Position numbers and translations under genes: made by a program
The notes under the pieces: generated by a model
The model's database searches: none
Told to the model about the DNA's origin: nothing
What the model saw: only the letters and a program-made list of their open reading frames with translations
NCBI RefSeq assembly: GCF_037078405.1
Contig: NZ_JAYMGZ010000004.1
Span: 434,001-498,000 of the forward strand
Origin: Haloarcula sp. DT43
Lineage (GTDB): Archaea; Halobacteriota; Halobacteria; Halobacteriales; Haloarculaceae
Length of the DNA: 64,000 bases
Direction: 5' to 3'
Shown here: positions 8,289 to 15,564 of the stretch, in pieces
Layout: each line of letters opens with the position of its first letter
Numbering within the stretch: the stretch's first letter is position 1

Positions 8289-9056
8289 TCAGCCGGCCCC
8301 GGGACAGCCGAGCTGGTATGGGTCGTCGTACACGTCCGGCGGAATCGAGACTCGGGTCGGCTCGTCGTACCCCGTGTACTGGACCGTAATCGTCGCAGTC
8401 GCGGTCGCGCCACGCTGCGATATCCGTATCCGTAACTCCGACTGCACCGGCCGGTTCGTCTCCGGGTCGAGCCACAGTCGAGCCGTCGCGTTCTCTAGCG
8501 AGGCACCGTCCAGACCGACGTCACCGGTCCGGCGGCGGTCCATAATCGATTCGAGGGTATCGGCGCTCGGAGAGGCCGTCACGAGGACGGTCCGGTTGCC
8601 GTCGAGCGTCTCGTTCCCGCGCCAGTACACGTTCGAGCGTTCGAACAGCAGGACCTGCCGATGGAGCGGCGTCGCGGTCGCCCACGGCTCGGTCCGGGAG
8701 ACGTTCTCGACGGCGTAGCCGCCCCATGGCTCCTGACACCCCTGGTACGCTCTGTACCCGTCGACGTAGGAGTCGACCGTCTGGTCCTGGGTCTGTGACG
8801 TCGCCCGCATCCGCTTTGCAGAGACGTTGACCGCACCGTCCCCGTCGACCTGTACGGTCCGTGACTGGCCGTCGGCCGACGCGGCCACGTGCATGTCCAT
8901 CTCGAATCGGTACGCGTCGACGGGGGCTATCGAACGGTTCGCCTCCTCGACGGCCGCGACGGCGCGTTCGTCGCTCGGCGGCGGGCTATCACCGATGAAT
9001 GTGCCACACCCCGCGAGGAGGGACACGAGGCATACGGCGAGGACCAGTCGTCGCAT
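8289..9056 (-). CDS. LolA-like haloarchaeal lipoprotein
   Basis: 255 aa. The N-terminus MRRLVLAVCLVSLLAGC is a signal sequence with a lipobox (LLAGC), so the protein is probably lipid-anchored on the outer face of the membrane. The mature part alternates polar and hydrophobic residues in beta-strand style (YRFEMDMHVAA, SYVDGYRAYQ, NRTVLVTASP, TARLWLDPETNRPVQSELRI). This is the pattern of outer-membrane-lipoprotein-sorting-like (LolA-type) folds common in haloarchaeal lipoproteins. Several Asn-X-Ser/Thr sequons fit an extracytoplasmic location. Ligand and partner are unknown. It converges with the membrane-protein gene 51 bases away. Confidence 0.75.
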   Translation of the reverse strand: MRRLVLAVCLVSLLAGCGTFIGDSPPPSDERAVAAVEEANRSIAPVDAYRFEMDMHVAASADGQSRTVQVDGDGAVNVSAKRMRATSQTQDQTVDSYVDGYRAYQGCQEPWGGYAVENVSRTEPWATATPLHRQVLLFERSNVYWRGNETLDGNRTVLVTASPSADTLESIMDRRRTGDVGLDGASLENATARLWLDPETNRPVQSELRIRISQRGATATATITVQYTGYDEPTRVSIPPDVYDDPYQLGCPGAG

Positions 9057-9114
9057 ACGCTACCCTCGTATGCCTGGCTTCTAAAAACGTCGCGGAGTTG
9101 ACCCGTGGCGGAGT

Positions 9115-9248
9115 GATGGCTGATAACCATCGGGCCTCAACCCTGGGAAAGCACTCCGGTAGAATGGAACAAGAACGGTATCGGTCCTCCATAACCACCC
9201 ATCTACAGGCGGAACAGGCCGAGTGCCTCGGGGCTTGACCCCAAGGCA
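9115..9248 (+). mobile_element. Relic right end of an IS1341/IS605-type element
   Basis: A short reading frame from about 9115 to a TGA at 9236-9238 ends in QAEQAECLGA, resembling the degenerate C-terminal tails of haloarchaeal TnpB proteins. The stop codon lies inside an imperfect hairpin, TGCCTCGGGG (9224-9233) with CCCCAAGGCA (9239-9248), nine of ten pairs. A subterminal stem-loop overlapping the end of tnpB is the hallmark of the right end of IS200/IS605-family elements, the region that also gives rise to the TnpB guide RNA. No transposase domain remains. The assignment rests on pattern memory rather than alignment. Confidence 0.4.
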
Positions 9249-9308
9249 GTTCGTTCCGTGTTGTATGTGCTCGGTAGCTATTTGTATGTGTACATGTATG
9301 TTTACACT

Positions 9309-9542
9309 GTGGCGACGAAAACAATCACTGTGACAGAAGAAGCGTACGAGCGGTTACGCGAGATGAAGCGGGAGGATGAGAGCTTTACAGACACCCTGCT
9401 CCGGATAACCGGCGGCGAACAGGACCTGATGAAGGGGTTCGGTGCGTGGAAAGACAGCGGACTGCGGGACGAGGTTGTGGAGGGGCGTGAGGAACTTGCC
9501 GAGGACTTCGAGGAGCGTCAGGATGAATTGTTTGGACACTAA
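9309..9542 (+). CDS. vapB: VapB-type antitoxin
   Basis: 77 aa from a GTG at 9309. VATKTITVTEEAYERLREMK is the typical ribbon-helix-helix start of archaeal VapB-like antitoxins, followed by a polar tail (ESFTDTLLRI, then DEVVEGREELAEDFEERQDEL) that would wrap around the toxin. Upstream ATG codons at 9258 and 9294 lie in a TATA-like AT-rich stretch and would add an odd Tyr/Val-rich peptide, so the GTG is preferred. The 3' end overlaps vapC by 20 bases, so the two are translationally linked. The complex would be expected to repress its own promoter. Composition is less GC-rich than the core genome, as usual for mobile toxin-antitoxin modules. Confidence 0.8.
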   Translation: MATKTITVTEEAYERLREMKREDESFTDTLLRITGGEQDLMKGFGAWKDSGLRDEVVEGREELAEDFEERQDELFGH

Positions 9543-9906
9543 CGCGCTCATTGATTATCTGCATGGCGAGGAGGCGATAGCCCAATTTCTCCAGGAAAAT
9601 AGGCAGTTGCCGATTTTTGCACCCACCGTCTCACTCCACGAGGTATTTGTCGGTGCTGCTCGGTTGCGGGGACGAGACGGCATCAAAGACGCCAAGGAAG
9701 ACCTGGAGTGGGTAGAGCCGCTTGAACTCACCGTTGACGGTGCAGCGGAAGCCGCAGTAATCAAGACAGAGCTCCGCGAGAAGGGGGCAAAGATCGGAGC
9801 GATGGACACCCTCATCGCTGGGATGGTTCGAGACTCGTCTGGGTCACTTGTCACTCGTGATGATCACTTCGACCGCGTGGACGGACTCGACACGGAAACG
9901 TACTGA
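9523..9906 (+). CDS. vapC: VapC-type PIN-domain ribonuclease toxin
   Basis: 127 aa single PIN domain. All four acidic active-site positions are visible: Asp5 (CLDTNALIDYL), Glu40 (LHEVFVG), Asp95 (GAMDTLIAG) and Asp113/114 (TRDDHF). They bind Mg/Mn for cleavage of RNA, often tRNA or rRNA, when the antitoxin is degraded. The module appears intact. The ATG at 9523 starts 20 bases inside vapB and gives the canonical PIN start; the longer upstream frame is the shadow of the antitoxin. It sits next to a relic IS right end, consistent with arrival by transfer. Confidence 0.9.
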   Translation: MNCLDTNALIDYLHGEEAIAQFLQENRQLPIFAPTVSLHEVFVGAARLRGRDGIKDAKEDLEWVEPLELTVDGAAEAAVIKTELREKGAKIGAMDTLIAGMVRDSSGSLVTRDDHFDRVDGLDTETY

Positions 9907-9974
9907 TTCTTCGCTATTCGAGCCACAGTCACCGACATGTCTAGCTCAGGCGAGTCCCAGTCGGCTGACAGCAG

Positions 9975-10487
9975 TTACAGGTCGAGATGCGTTTGCAGGT
10001 CACCGACCAAGACGTACGCCGCCAGCGCGAGGACGACCACCGAGAACCCGGTCCAGAGGTGAAGGTTCACTGCGCCCTCGCCGACCCACTGCGGGACCGA
10101 CGAGCGTGCGACTGGCGGCCGGAGCGGCCAGAGCAGGTCCGGCGATACGTAGAAGTCCGGTGGCAGGATACGTTGGTTGTCTGCTACCAGGTGTGAGAGA
10201 TGCGCGAACGCAAACGCCGCCCCAAGTCTGGGACGGTCTGTTCGGACGGCGTATGCGATGACGACAATCGAGAGCGGAATCGCGAACGGCAGCGAGTGCA
10301 TGAACACCCGCCCGGAGGGAATCAGATAGAGTTCGTACGCCAGTGGCTTGTCGACGAGGTCCGGGAACTGGCTCCCGAAGAACGTGACCGCGGCTAGCCG
10401 GAGCGACGGGAGCCGTCTGTCCCGGAGGAGTGCGTATCCTGCGACTGGAAGGAGGGCGATGATGAAGTGCTCAATCGGGAGGACCAT
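9975..10487 (-). CDS. DUF457/YdjM-like membrane-bound metal-dependent hydrolase family protein
   Basis: 170 aa with about four membrane helices. The family signature is present: an early His (IEHFIIALLPVAGYAL), the GSQFPDLVDKP motif around residues 38-48, HSLPFAIPL near 64, and AFAHLSHLVAD near 95. The spaced His and Asp residues are the proposed metal ligands of the DUF457/YdjM family, related to membrane phosphatase-like hydrolases. Substrate unknown. The Met at 10487 gives a complete first helix. It converges with vapC; beyond its start lies the accessory repeat region. Confidence 0.75.
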   Translation of the reverse strand: MVLPIEHFIIALLPVAGYALLRDRRLPSLRLAAVTFFGSQFPDLVDKPLAYELYLIPSGRVFMHSLPFAIPLSIVVIAYAVRTDRPRLGAAFAFAHLSHLVADNQRILPPDFYVSPDLLWPLRPPVARSSVPQWVGEGAVNLHLWTGFSVVVLALAAYVLVGDLQTHLDL

Positions 10488-10842
10488 GCTCTGATTGGTA
10501 GTGATGAAGCCGTCTGCGAGGAAATGCCTTGTGTGGGATGGGGCTTTCGTGTGCTATTGCTTCAGATACGCAGTTCACATTGATCGCGTCACAGAGGGCG
10601 CTGTGAGTGCCCTCTTGGGTTGTTGAGTGTAGACGCGCTGCCATTGCTGGGACACACCTCACCGTGTTCAGTGTCTTTGATAACAGTTGGTCCGTGTGCG
10701 GATTGGCACCTCTATTTCGACGATAATTGCCAGAGCGGCTCCACGGCTGCCGATGTGGGTAGTGTTCTGGAATGGGTGACGCGGGGATAGAGTCGAGACA
10801 GGGTGTGATTGTCGCTACCTGATTGACGAGAAGTCTGTCCCA
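10488..10842. other. Non-coding accessory region with one diverged repeat copy
   Basis: No gene is visible on either strand; the frames here are broken or Arg/Ser-rich shadows. A diverged copy of the downstream repeat occurs at about 10652-10675 (ACACACCTCACCGTGTTC). Confidence 0.4.
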
Positions 10843-11092
10843 GGCACACCTCACACCGAGTGTACTGGCTGTTGGTGTCTGAACGACAACGGCCCTTCTC
10901 AGACACACCCCACACCGAGTGTAAGCTCGGGTTCTCCACGAGCCCCGATGAACGCCAGATAGCGGGGTTTGAACTGGCAAAAGCCGCGAAGTCGCAAGCC
11001 GAATCGAGTATTCGACCCGACTGCCATCTTACTGTATTCCGCGAGTGACTCCCACAGGCACACACCACGTACCGAGTGTACTGGCCATTGAT
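10843..11092. repeat. Iteron-like direct repeats
   Basis: Three copies share a core ACACCGAGTGT (10853-10863, 10912-10922) or GTACCGAGTGT (11069-11079), each preceded by a CACACC-type block, and the first and third followed by ACTGGC. A fourth diverged copy lies at about 10652. The core is itself a short dyad, ACAC and GTGT around CGA. Spacing is 59 and 157 bases, so this is not a CRISPR. The position just before remnants of replication-type genes suggests plasmid-type iterons or protein-binding sites of an integrated replicon. Confidence 0.5.
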
Positions 11093-11189
11093 CGGTGCCG
11101 ACAGAGACACATCATGATCTGAGCAACAGTCGTGGACCCCCGAGCAGTCGTTCAGAGTTTACTGTTGGTAGACGGCATGCCACTAGTGA

Positions 11190-12563
11190 GAGGAGAAGTG
11201 GCCCGGCGTCGATGTCCAGGCGGAGTGGGAGAAGTACCAGGACTTCAAGGCCCAGCGCGGCTGGCACGACTTCTGGGAACTCCTCGAAGCAGCGCTGGAC
11301 GGCTCGTCGCTCCCGCCGACGCGGGTCATGGTCGTCGATGAGTACCACGACGCGACGCCCTTGATGGCAGCTGTCGCCGAAAAGTGGTTCGAGCACGCGG
11401 ATACCGCCATTGCCGGCGGTGACCCGCTGCAGGTGGTCAATCAGTACGCCGGCTCCCATCCGCGATTCTTCACGGAGCGGCTGGACCACCTGCCGGAGAT
11501 CCTGCTGGACAGGACCTACCGCGTCGGTGAGGAGCACTGGCAGTCGGCCACGCGGATGCTCCAGAAAGAATTCACGCCGCCACCGGTCGAGCGCACCGGT
11601 CGGTCGGAGATCTTGACGTACAACGCGCCGCCGATCAAACCGCCAGAAGGCCGGACCAGTGACTGGACGACGCCGAGTGAATCCACGCCCGGGTCGCCAG
11701 CGTGGCTGTACAACGAGTTCATCGCCGACACGGAGCGGTCGATCCTGTACCTCGCCCGAACCCGACGATGGGCGCGGGGCGTGTCGGTGGCGCTGGATCG
11801 CGCCGGCATCATCCACGACGGCCAGCGCGGTCCCGGCGGCTGGGGATGGGACGGCCATCGCCTCGACGTCTTCAACGCGCTGAAGAAACTGGAGCGGGTA
11901 CCGGCGACGTACGGCGACGCACACCACGGCCGCGGACTCGACGAGTACGCCACCGACGCCGCCGACGCGATCAGCCTCCGGTTCACAGCCGACGAGTTCG
12001 CTGAACTTCTCGATCACGCCAACGCGCGGACGCTCACCCTGTCCCGTGACGACGCTGAGGACTTGGCTGCGGAACATCGCCGCGAGGAACGCGTGGTGAC
12101 CATCCGTGACGTCGAGGAGATAGCGACGTCGGAGTTCTGGCAGGAGTACACCACTGGTGCTGCGAGCGTGAAGCGGCTCACGAAGGGCGACCTGACCGAT
12201 CACGACCTGAAGGCACTCCGTCGAGCACTCCCGCGGTACGATGATGTCGTCGAAGACACGCATCACGTTCGCGTCCTCACCATCCACGCGAGCAAGGGAG
12301 CCGAGGCCACGGACGTCTGCTGCTTCGATGGAATCACAGGGAAGATCGCCCGCGAGATGGATCGGTCGGAGGAGACGCGCCAGAACGAAGCCCGGACGTG
12401 GTACGTCGGCCTGAGCAGAGCGTCAGAGCGACTGCACCTGATGTACGACGCCTTCCCTGGAGCCATCGATCATCTGCCGGGGAATCTCGCGCCGCAGGCG
12501 GCGGCGTCCGCTCGGCGACAGGCGAGCGAAGCGATGACGGACGGGGGTGCTGACGACCGATGA
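11190..12563 (+). pseudogene. UvrD/Rep-like SF1 helicase, 5'-truncated
   Basis: The open frame begins directly after a stop at 11187-11189 and reads as helicase sequence from WPGVDVQAEW onward without a credible start codon; the first ATG is at 11328 inside motif II. Visible SF1 motifs are VVDEYHDATPLM (II), GDPLQVVNQYAG (III), DRTYRV (IV), VLTIHASKGAEATDV (V) and WYVGLSRASERLHL (VI). The N-terminal quarter with the Walker A loop is missing, so ATPase activity should be lost. The junction at about 11190 with the repeat region marks a deletion or insertion. Its stop overlaps the start of the next frame (ATGA), an old operon with the primase-like gene. Confidence 0.75.
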
Positions 12564-12814
12564 CAACGGAGAAGAGTGCGTCGACACGGCCTCCAGACGC
12601 GTCAGCGGTTACGGGGAGTCCGGTACGCGTTGACGAGGTGACTGATGAGCACGTCCTGTTGGAGCTCCCTGACTCGGTACACGACGCCGACCGTGTGATT
12701 CCACAGGACCTGATCGAATTCGGGCAAACGGTCCGGAACTGGTTCTGCTGGGATCTGGAACAGAAGCAACCGCGTGCCCCGTTCAACGACGGCTACGCAG
12801 GGACGGTGAAGTGA
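12560..12814 (+). CDS. N-terminal fragment frame of the broken primase-like gene
   Basis: 84-codon ORF overlapping the helicase stop by four bases (ATGA). By itself it would be an unknown small acidic protein with a Trp-rich end (NWFCWDLEQKQPRAPFNDGY). I read it as the first part of the broken gene because the frame continues protein-like after the TGA. If annotated separately it should be called hypothetical. Confidence 0.45.
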   Translation: MTTEKSASTRPPDASAVTGSPVRVDEVTDEHVLLELPDSVHDADRVIPQDLIEFGQTVRNWFCWDLEQKQPRAPFNDGYAGTVK

Positions 12815-13038
12815 GGTCGAGACTCGGTATCGTGGGACCACCGAGTCGGTGGACGGTTCGGCGACGTGATGAAGGCGCTGAATGGAACTGTGGACGGTCA
12901 CGTCGATCCGACGTGGTACTGGGGAACGACAGACGACGGCGAGGCCGTAGAGCCGCGTCCGTTGTATCCGATGGTGATCGTGCCCCACGCGGACTTCCAG
13001 CCAGACGACGGACCACTCATGCTCGTCGTCTGGACGAC

Positions 13039-13926
13039 GTGACCGACGTTCGAGACGACGGGACGGGTGTGATGACGCGAGAGGCGTGGGACATCATCCA
13101 GTCACTCGGTGGATACGCGGAGGTGTCACGGTCGATGACCGGTGCGCACGTCTTCGTGAAGGGACGGATTCCCGGCGACGTCGATGGGCGGGAGATTATG
13201 GAGGAGTTGAATGAGTGCGGGCACATCGAGATCTACGGCTACCCGGCCAACGGTCGGGTGGTCGGGACGACGTGGCTGCACATCGAGAATACACAGCGGC
13301 ACACTGTCCCTGAGGCACAGAACGTGATTGACGAGTTGGTCGAGGAGTACGTCGATGAGGAGGATCAGCTGAGCGACCAAGAGCAGGCCAATGCCGTGAT
13401 CGAACGGTACCAGTCCCAGATTCGGGGCGACCAGAGTGGGGGTAGTCGGTCAAAGTACTACGACCTCGATCCGGTTCCGATAGCGAACACCGGACCGTTC
13501 CGGACGTACGGAAGGAACGGACAGGGTCCGCATCCCGTCCATGGGGCGACGACGTCCCACGACAATCCCGGGCCGGACGACAAGGACAGCACGAACTTCG
13601 GTGTGGATAGCCAGAACGGGTGGAAGTGCTGGGCCCACGACGACGGTGGAGGTGCGCTCCAGCTGATTGCGGTCATCGAAGGCATCAGGGACTGCGGGAA
13701 TGCAGCGGACGTCATGCAGGATCCGGAGGATGCGCTTCGGGTCTGTTTGGCAGCGCGTGACGAGTACAGTTCTGACCTGGATGACGAAGATCCGCCTACG
13801 GTGGCGCTGAAAGGCGTGTGTGGGGTGCAGAATCTGGATTATCCAGAGGATGGGGCGCTCGATAGTGGGACATACGAAATTGCTCGGGGGCTGTACGATG
13901 CGATGTCCTATACGAGTGAAAGCTAA
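13039..13926 (+). CDS. C-terminal fragment frame of the broken primase-like gene
   Basis: 295 codons from a GTG that overlaps the preceding TGA (GTGA); an internal ATG at 13072 would give 284 residues. It contains YAEVSRSMTGAHVFVKG, GHIEIYGY and, after an acidic linker, a second part with TNFGVDSQNGWKCWAHDDGG, reminiscent of the zinc/CHC2-like or primase C-terminal segments that use a GW-CW core. Without the preceding acidic catalytic residues it is unlikely to polymerise. A hairpin terminator follows at 13931. Confidence 0.5.
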   Translation: MTDVRDDGTGVMTREAWDIIQSLGGYAEVSRSMTGAHVFVKGRIPGDVDGREIMEELNECGHIEIYGYPANGRVVGTTWLHIENTQRHTVPEAQNVIDELVEEYVDEEDQLSDQEQANAVIERYQSQIRGDQSGGSRSKYYDLDPVPIANTGPFRTYGRNGQGPHPVHGATTSHDNPGPDDKDSTNFGVDSQNGWKCWAHDDGGGALQLIAVIEGIRDCGNAADVMQDPEDALRVCLAARDEYSSDLDDEDPPTVALKGVCGVQNLDYPEDGALDSGTYEIARGLYDAMSYTSES

Positions 13927-13930
13927 TAGC

Positions 13931-13945
13931 GGCCTCTCGAAGGCC
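13931..13945 (+). terminator. Hairpin after the primase-like gene
   Basis: GGCCT and AGGCC pair around CTCGA five bases after the stop codon, followed by GATTTAGTTT. Compact GC stem plus T-rich tract; a plausible terminator of the old replication operon. Confidence 0.45.
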
Positions 13946-13958
13946 GATTTAGTTTGAC

Positions 13959-14137
13959 CTATCTCAGTTCTCGATCATCCTGCGTCTTCGTCCGGTCATC
14001 TTTCACAACTTGTCGGGCACCACCCATATTCTTCTCCATCTCGGTACCCCACGCATTACTGCGTCCAGCCCTACCCAGAGAGTTACTCCGATTCCCCCTA
14101 TAACTAGCACTAGCGATAGGAGCTTCTTGATCGACAT
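13959..14137 (-). pseudogene. Possible small frameshifted membrane protein
   Basis: From ATG 14137 the minus strand encodes MSIKKLLSLVLVIGGIGVTLW, a membrane-helix start, and stops at 14003 after 44 codons. A second frame overlaps it and reads protein-like, NAWGTEMEKNMGGARQVVKD and on, to a stop at 13959-13961. One frameshift would join them into a protein of about 59 residues. No family was recognised. Reported because the rest of this 330-base gap holds only the hairpin and the promoter below. Confidence 0.25.
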
Positions 14138-14231
14138 TCTAGTGCTTTCTTCAGAGGTGGAGTTAATCAACTCTTTGTCCCGTTGTAGCTCATCAGGGAT
14201 CGAGGCTGAGACAGAAGATAAAAAGGATGCA

Positions 14232-14238
14232 TTTTACC
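14232..14238 (+). promoter_or_regulatory. TATA-like box at the head of the glycan island
   Basis: TTTTACC ends 22 bases before the ATG at 14261, compatible with a leaderless transcript of the first glycosyltransferase. Confidence 0.4.
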
Positions 14239-14260
14239 TAATACGGGTGTTCCCCAACAT

Positions 14261-15373
14261 ATGAAAATCGTCATCTTCACGCACTATTTTTACCCTCATG
14301 TAGGGGGTATTGAGAGTGTGGTTGAGAACCACGCCAAACGTCTTGCAGAGAGAGGCCACGATATCACTATTGTCACGTCGGATATCGACTCTGATTCACG
14401 AAAGGATTCACGAGACGGTTATACCGTCGTCCGCTATTCAGCGATGAATCTACTTGAGGATCTTGGAATTCCCTACCCGATCCCGAATCCAGTTGATTGT
14501 ATACGAGTAACTCGCACCGTTGTAGACGATGACACAGATGTTCTCCATGTCCACGGGTTGAATTACCTTACCTCACTGCTTCCCCTTCTAGCATTACGCC
14601 ATCGGAAAATACCCACCCTACTCCATCAGCACACCCCCTTTGTCGATTATTCTCCGATAGTGAATTCTGTAGAACGCCTGAATGATGCGATAGTGGGTCG
14701 TTTGGTTCTCAACCAAGCCGATCATTGCATAGCCGTAAGCCAGAATATCGCAGATTACCTTGAAGAACTCGGGGCAGATCGTACTGATGTACTCTATAAC
14801 GGTGTAGATGTTGATAGGTTCAGCCCGAATATTGCTGAGACTCTAGATGAGGTACTCTACGTTGGAAGGTTAACTCAAAAGAAGGGAATTGAGAGGCTCC
14901 TTCAGACGGTCAAAGTTCTGGAGAATTACGGGCATGACAGCTCAGTTCGCGTGGTAGGAAAAGGTGATTTAACTAAGGAGGTACGTGAGATGGCCGATTC
15001 AAGTGAAATACTGGAATTCGAGGGGTTTGTTGAGTCTGAAAGGCTCTCTCAACTCTATAGTCAAGCTAGCGCGTTGATCGTACCAGATCAAACGGGGGAT
15101 GCACTTCCAACGCTTACGATTTTGGAAAGCCTGGCATCAGGCACTCCTCCAATTCTAGTTGAGGATAATCAGCTTCCTGAGGTATTTACTAAAAACGAAA
15201 ACTATCTCAAAGCACAGCCAGAGCCGGAGTCCATAGCTAATGCCATACAGAGATTATCCCGAAGTCCCGAACTGCGGGAAGCCACTGCCCAGTATTCAAG
15301 GAAAACAGCCGAGGAATCGTTTAACTGGGAGTCGAAAATTGACCAGTTGGAGTCTCTGTATCAAATTGTCTGA
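14261..15373 (+). CDS. Glycosyltransferase family 4
   Basis: 370 aa GT-B fold. The N-terminal Rossmann half starts with HYFYPHVGGIESVVENHA (glycine-rich acceptor loop) and contains VLHVHGLNY and the HQHTPF segment. The C-terminal half has LYNGVDVDRF, LYVGRLTQKKGIERLL, and the nucleotide-sugar site GDALPTLTILESLASGTPP with the Glu of the family E-X7-E motif. It would transfer a sugar from a nucleotide donor onto a lipid- or glycan-linked acceptor at the inner membrane face, in cell-surface glycan or N-glycan assembly. It is the first gene of the AT-richer island. Donor and acceptor cannot be predicted. Confidence 0.85.
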   Translation: MKIVIFTHYFYPHVGGIESVVENHAKRLAERGHDITIVTSDIDSDSRKDSRDGYTVVRYSAMNLLEDLGIPYPIPNPVDCIRVTRTVVDDDTDVLHVHGLNYLTSLLPLLALRHRKIPTLLHQHTPFVDYSPIVNSVERLNDAIVGRLVLNQADHCIAVSQNIADYLEELGADRTDVLYNGVDVDRFSPNIAETLDEVLYVGRLTQKKGIERLLQTVKVLENYGHDSSVRVVGKGDLTKEVREMADSSEILEFEGFVESERLSQLYSQASALIVPDQTGDALPTLTILESLASGTPPILVEDNQLPEVFTKNENYLKAQPEPESIANAIQRLSRSPELREATAQYSRKTAEESFNWESKIDQLESLYQIV

Positions 15374-15447
15374 ATATATGGTACAAAAGCGGTCTATGGG
15401 GCGGTGATTTAATTGTGTATAGACCTGCCGTCACGGGATACACTACG

Positions 15448-15454
15448 TTTATTA
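15448..15454 (+). promoter_or_regulatory. TATA-like box before the 28-codon ORF and sulfatase-like gene
   Basis: TTTATTA lies 24-30 bases before an ATG at 15478 rather than before the sulfatase-like start at 15561, suggesting that transcription begins at the small ORF. Confidence 0.45.
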
Positions 15455-15477
15455 GGATTCAAAGAAACGTTTCCCGT

Positions 15478-15564
15478 ATGACTATAGTTCGCCGCCTTAC
15501 AGATATATTTATGCGGAACGAGGAAACATCGAATCTCACACCAAAATTTGCCAGATTATCATGA
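15478..15564 (+). CDS. 28-aa ORF coupled to the sulfatase-like gene
   Basis: ATG at 15478 begins a 28-codon frame (MTIVRRLTDIFMRNEE, then a short polar end) whose TGA overlaps the ATG of the downstream gene at 15561 (ATGA). Its start sits exactly at the distance from the TATA-like box expected for a leaderless mRNA. The downstream gene would then have an 83-base leader filled by this ORF and could depend on it by translational coupling. It could be a small protein, a regulatory uORF, or chance. Confidence 0.35.
   Translation: MTIVRRLTDIFMRNEETSNLTPKFARLS

Larger units (their letters stand above)
12560..13926 (+). pseudogene. Primase-polymerase-like replication protein, broken by a nonsense codon and a frameshift
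   Basis: Three consecutive frames read as one ancestral protein. 12560-12811 contains IPQDLIEFGQTVRNWFCW, typical of the N-terminus of plasmid/virus prim-pol proteins. It stops at TGA 12812-12814, where TGG (Trp) would fit. The same frame continues to 13042 (NGTVDGHVDPTWYWG, then PDDGPLMLV). At about 13030 a one-base loss shifts the frame: the next frame reads LDDVTDVRDDGTG, matching the acidic catalytic DxD region. Then IIQSLGGYAEVSRSMTGAHV, FVKGRIPGDVDG and HIEIYGYP follow the family pattern. The break is at the active site, so the gene is almost certainly dead. Family assignment is by eye. Confidence 0.6.

Noticed and set aside
9224-9248. Hairpin considered as a terminator for the lipoprotein or vapBC unit.
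   Set aside because: It lies upstream of both genes' starts, has no T-run, and its overlap with a TnpB-tail-like stop fits an IS right end better.
10957-11029. A 73-base minus-strand segment with pairing ends (AGATGGC/GCTATCT) and GTTCAAAC, like a tRNA.
   Set aside because: The T-stem does not pair (GCCAG with CCCGC), no D-arm or anticodon stem of normal size forms, and no anticodon can be assigned; at most an attachment-site or tRNA fragment.
10843-11092. Short repeats considered as a CRISPR array.
   Set aside because: Copies are few, diverged and separated by 59 and 157 bases; no uniform repeat-spacer periodicity and no cas genes.
14010-14264. 84-residue plus-strand frame before the first glycosyltransferase.
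   Set aside because: Ser/Thr/Ile-rich without protein-like pattern, and it crosses the TATA-like box of the downstream gene.
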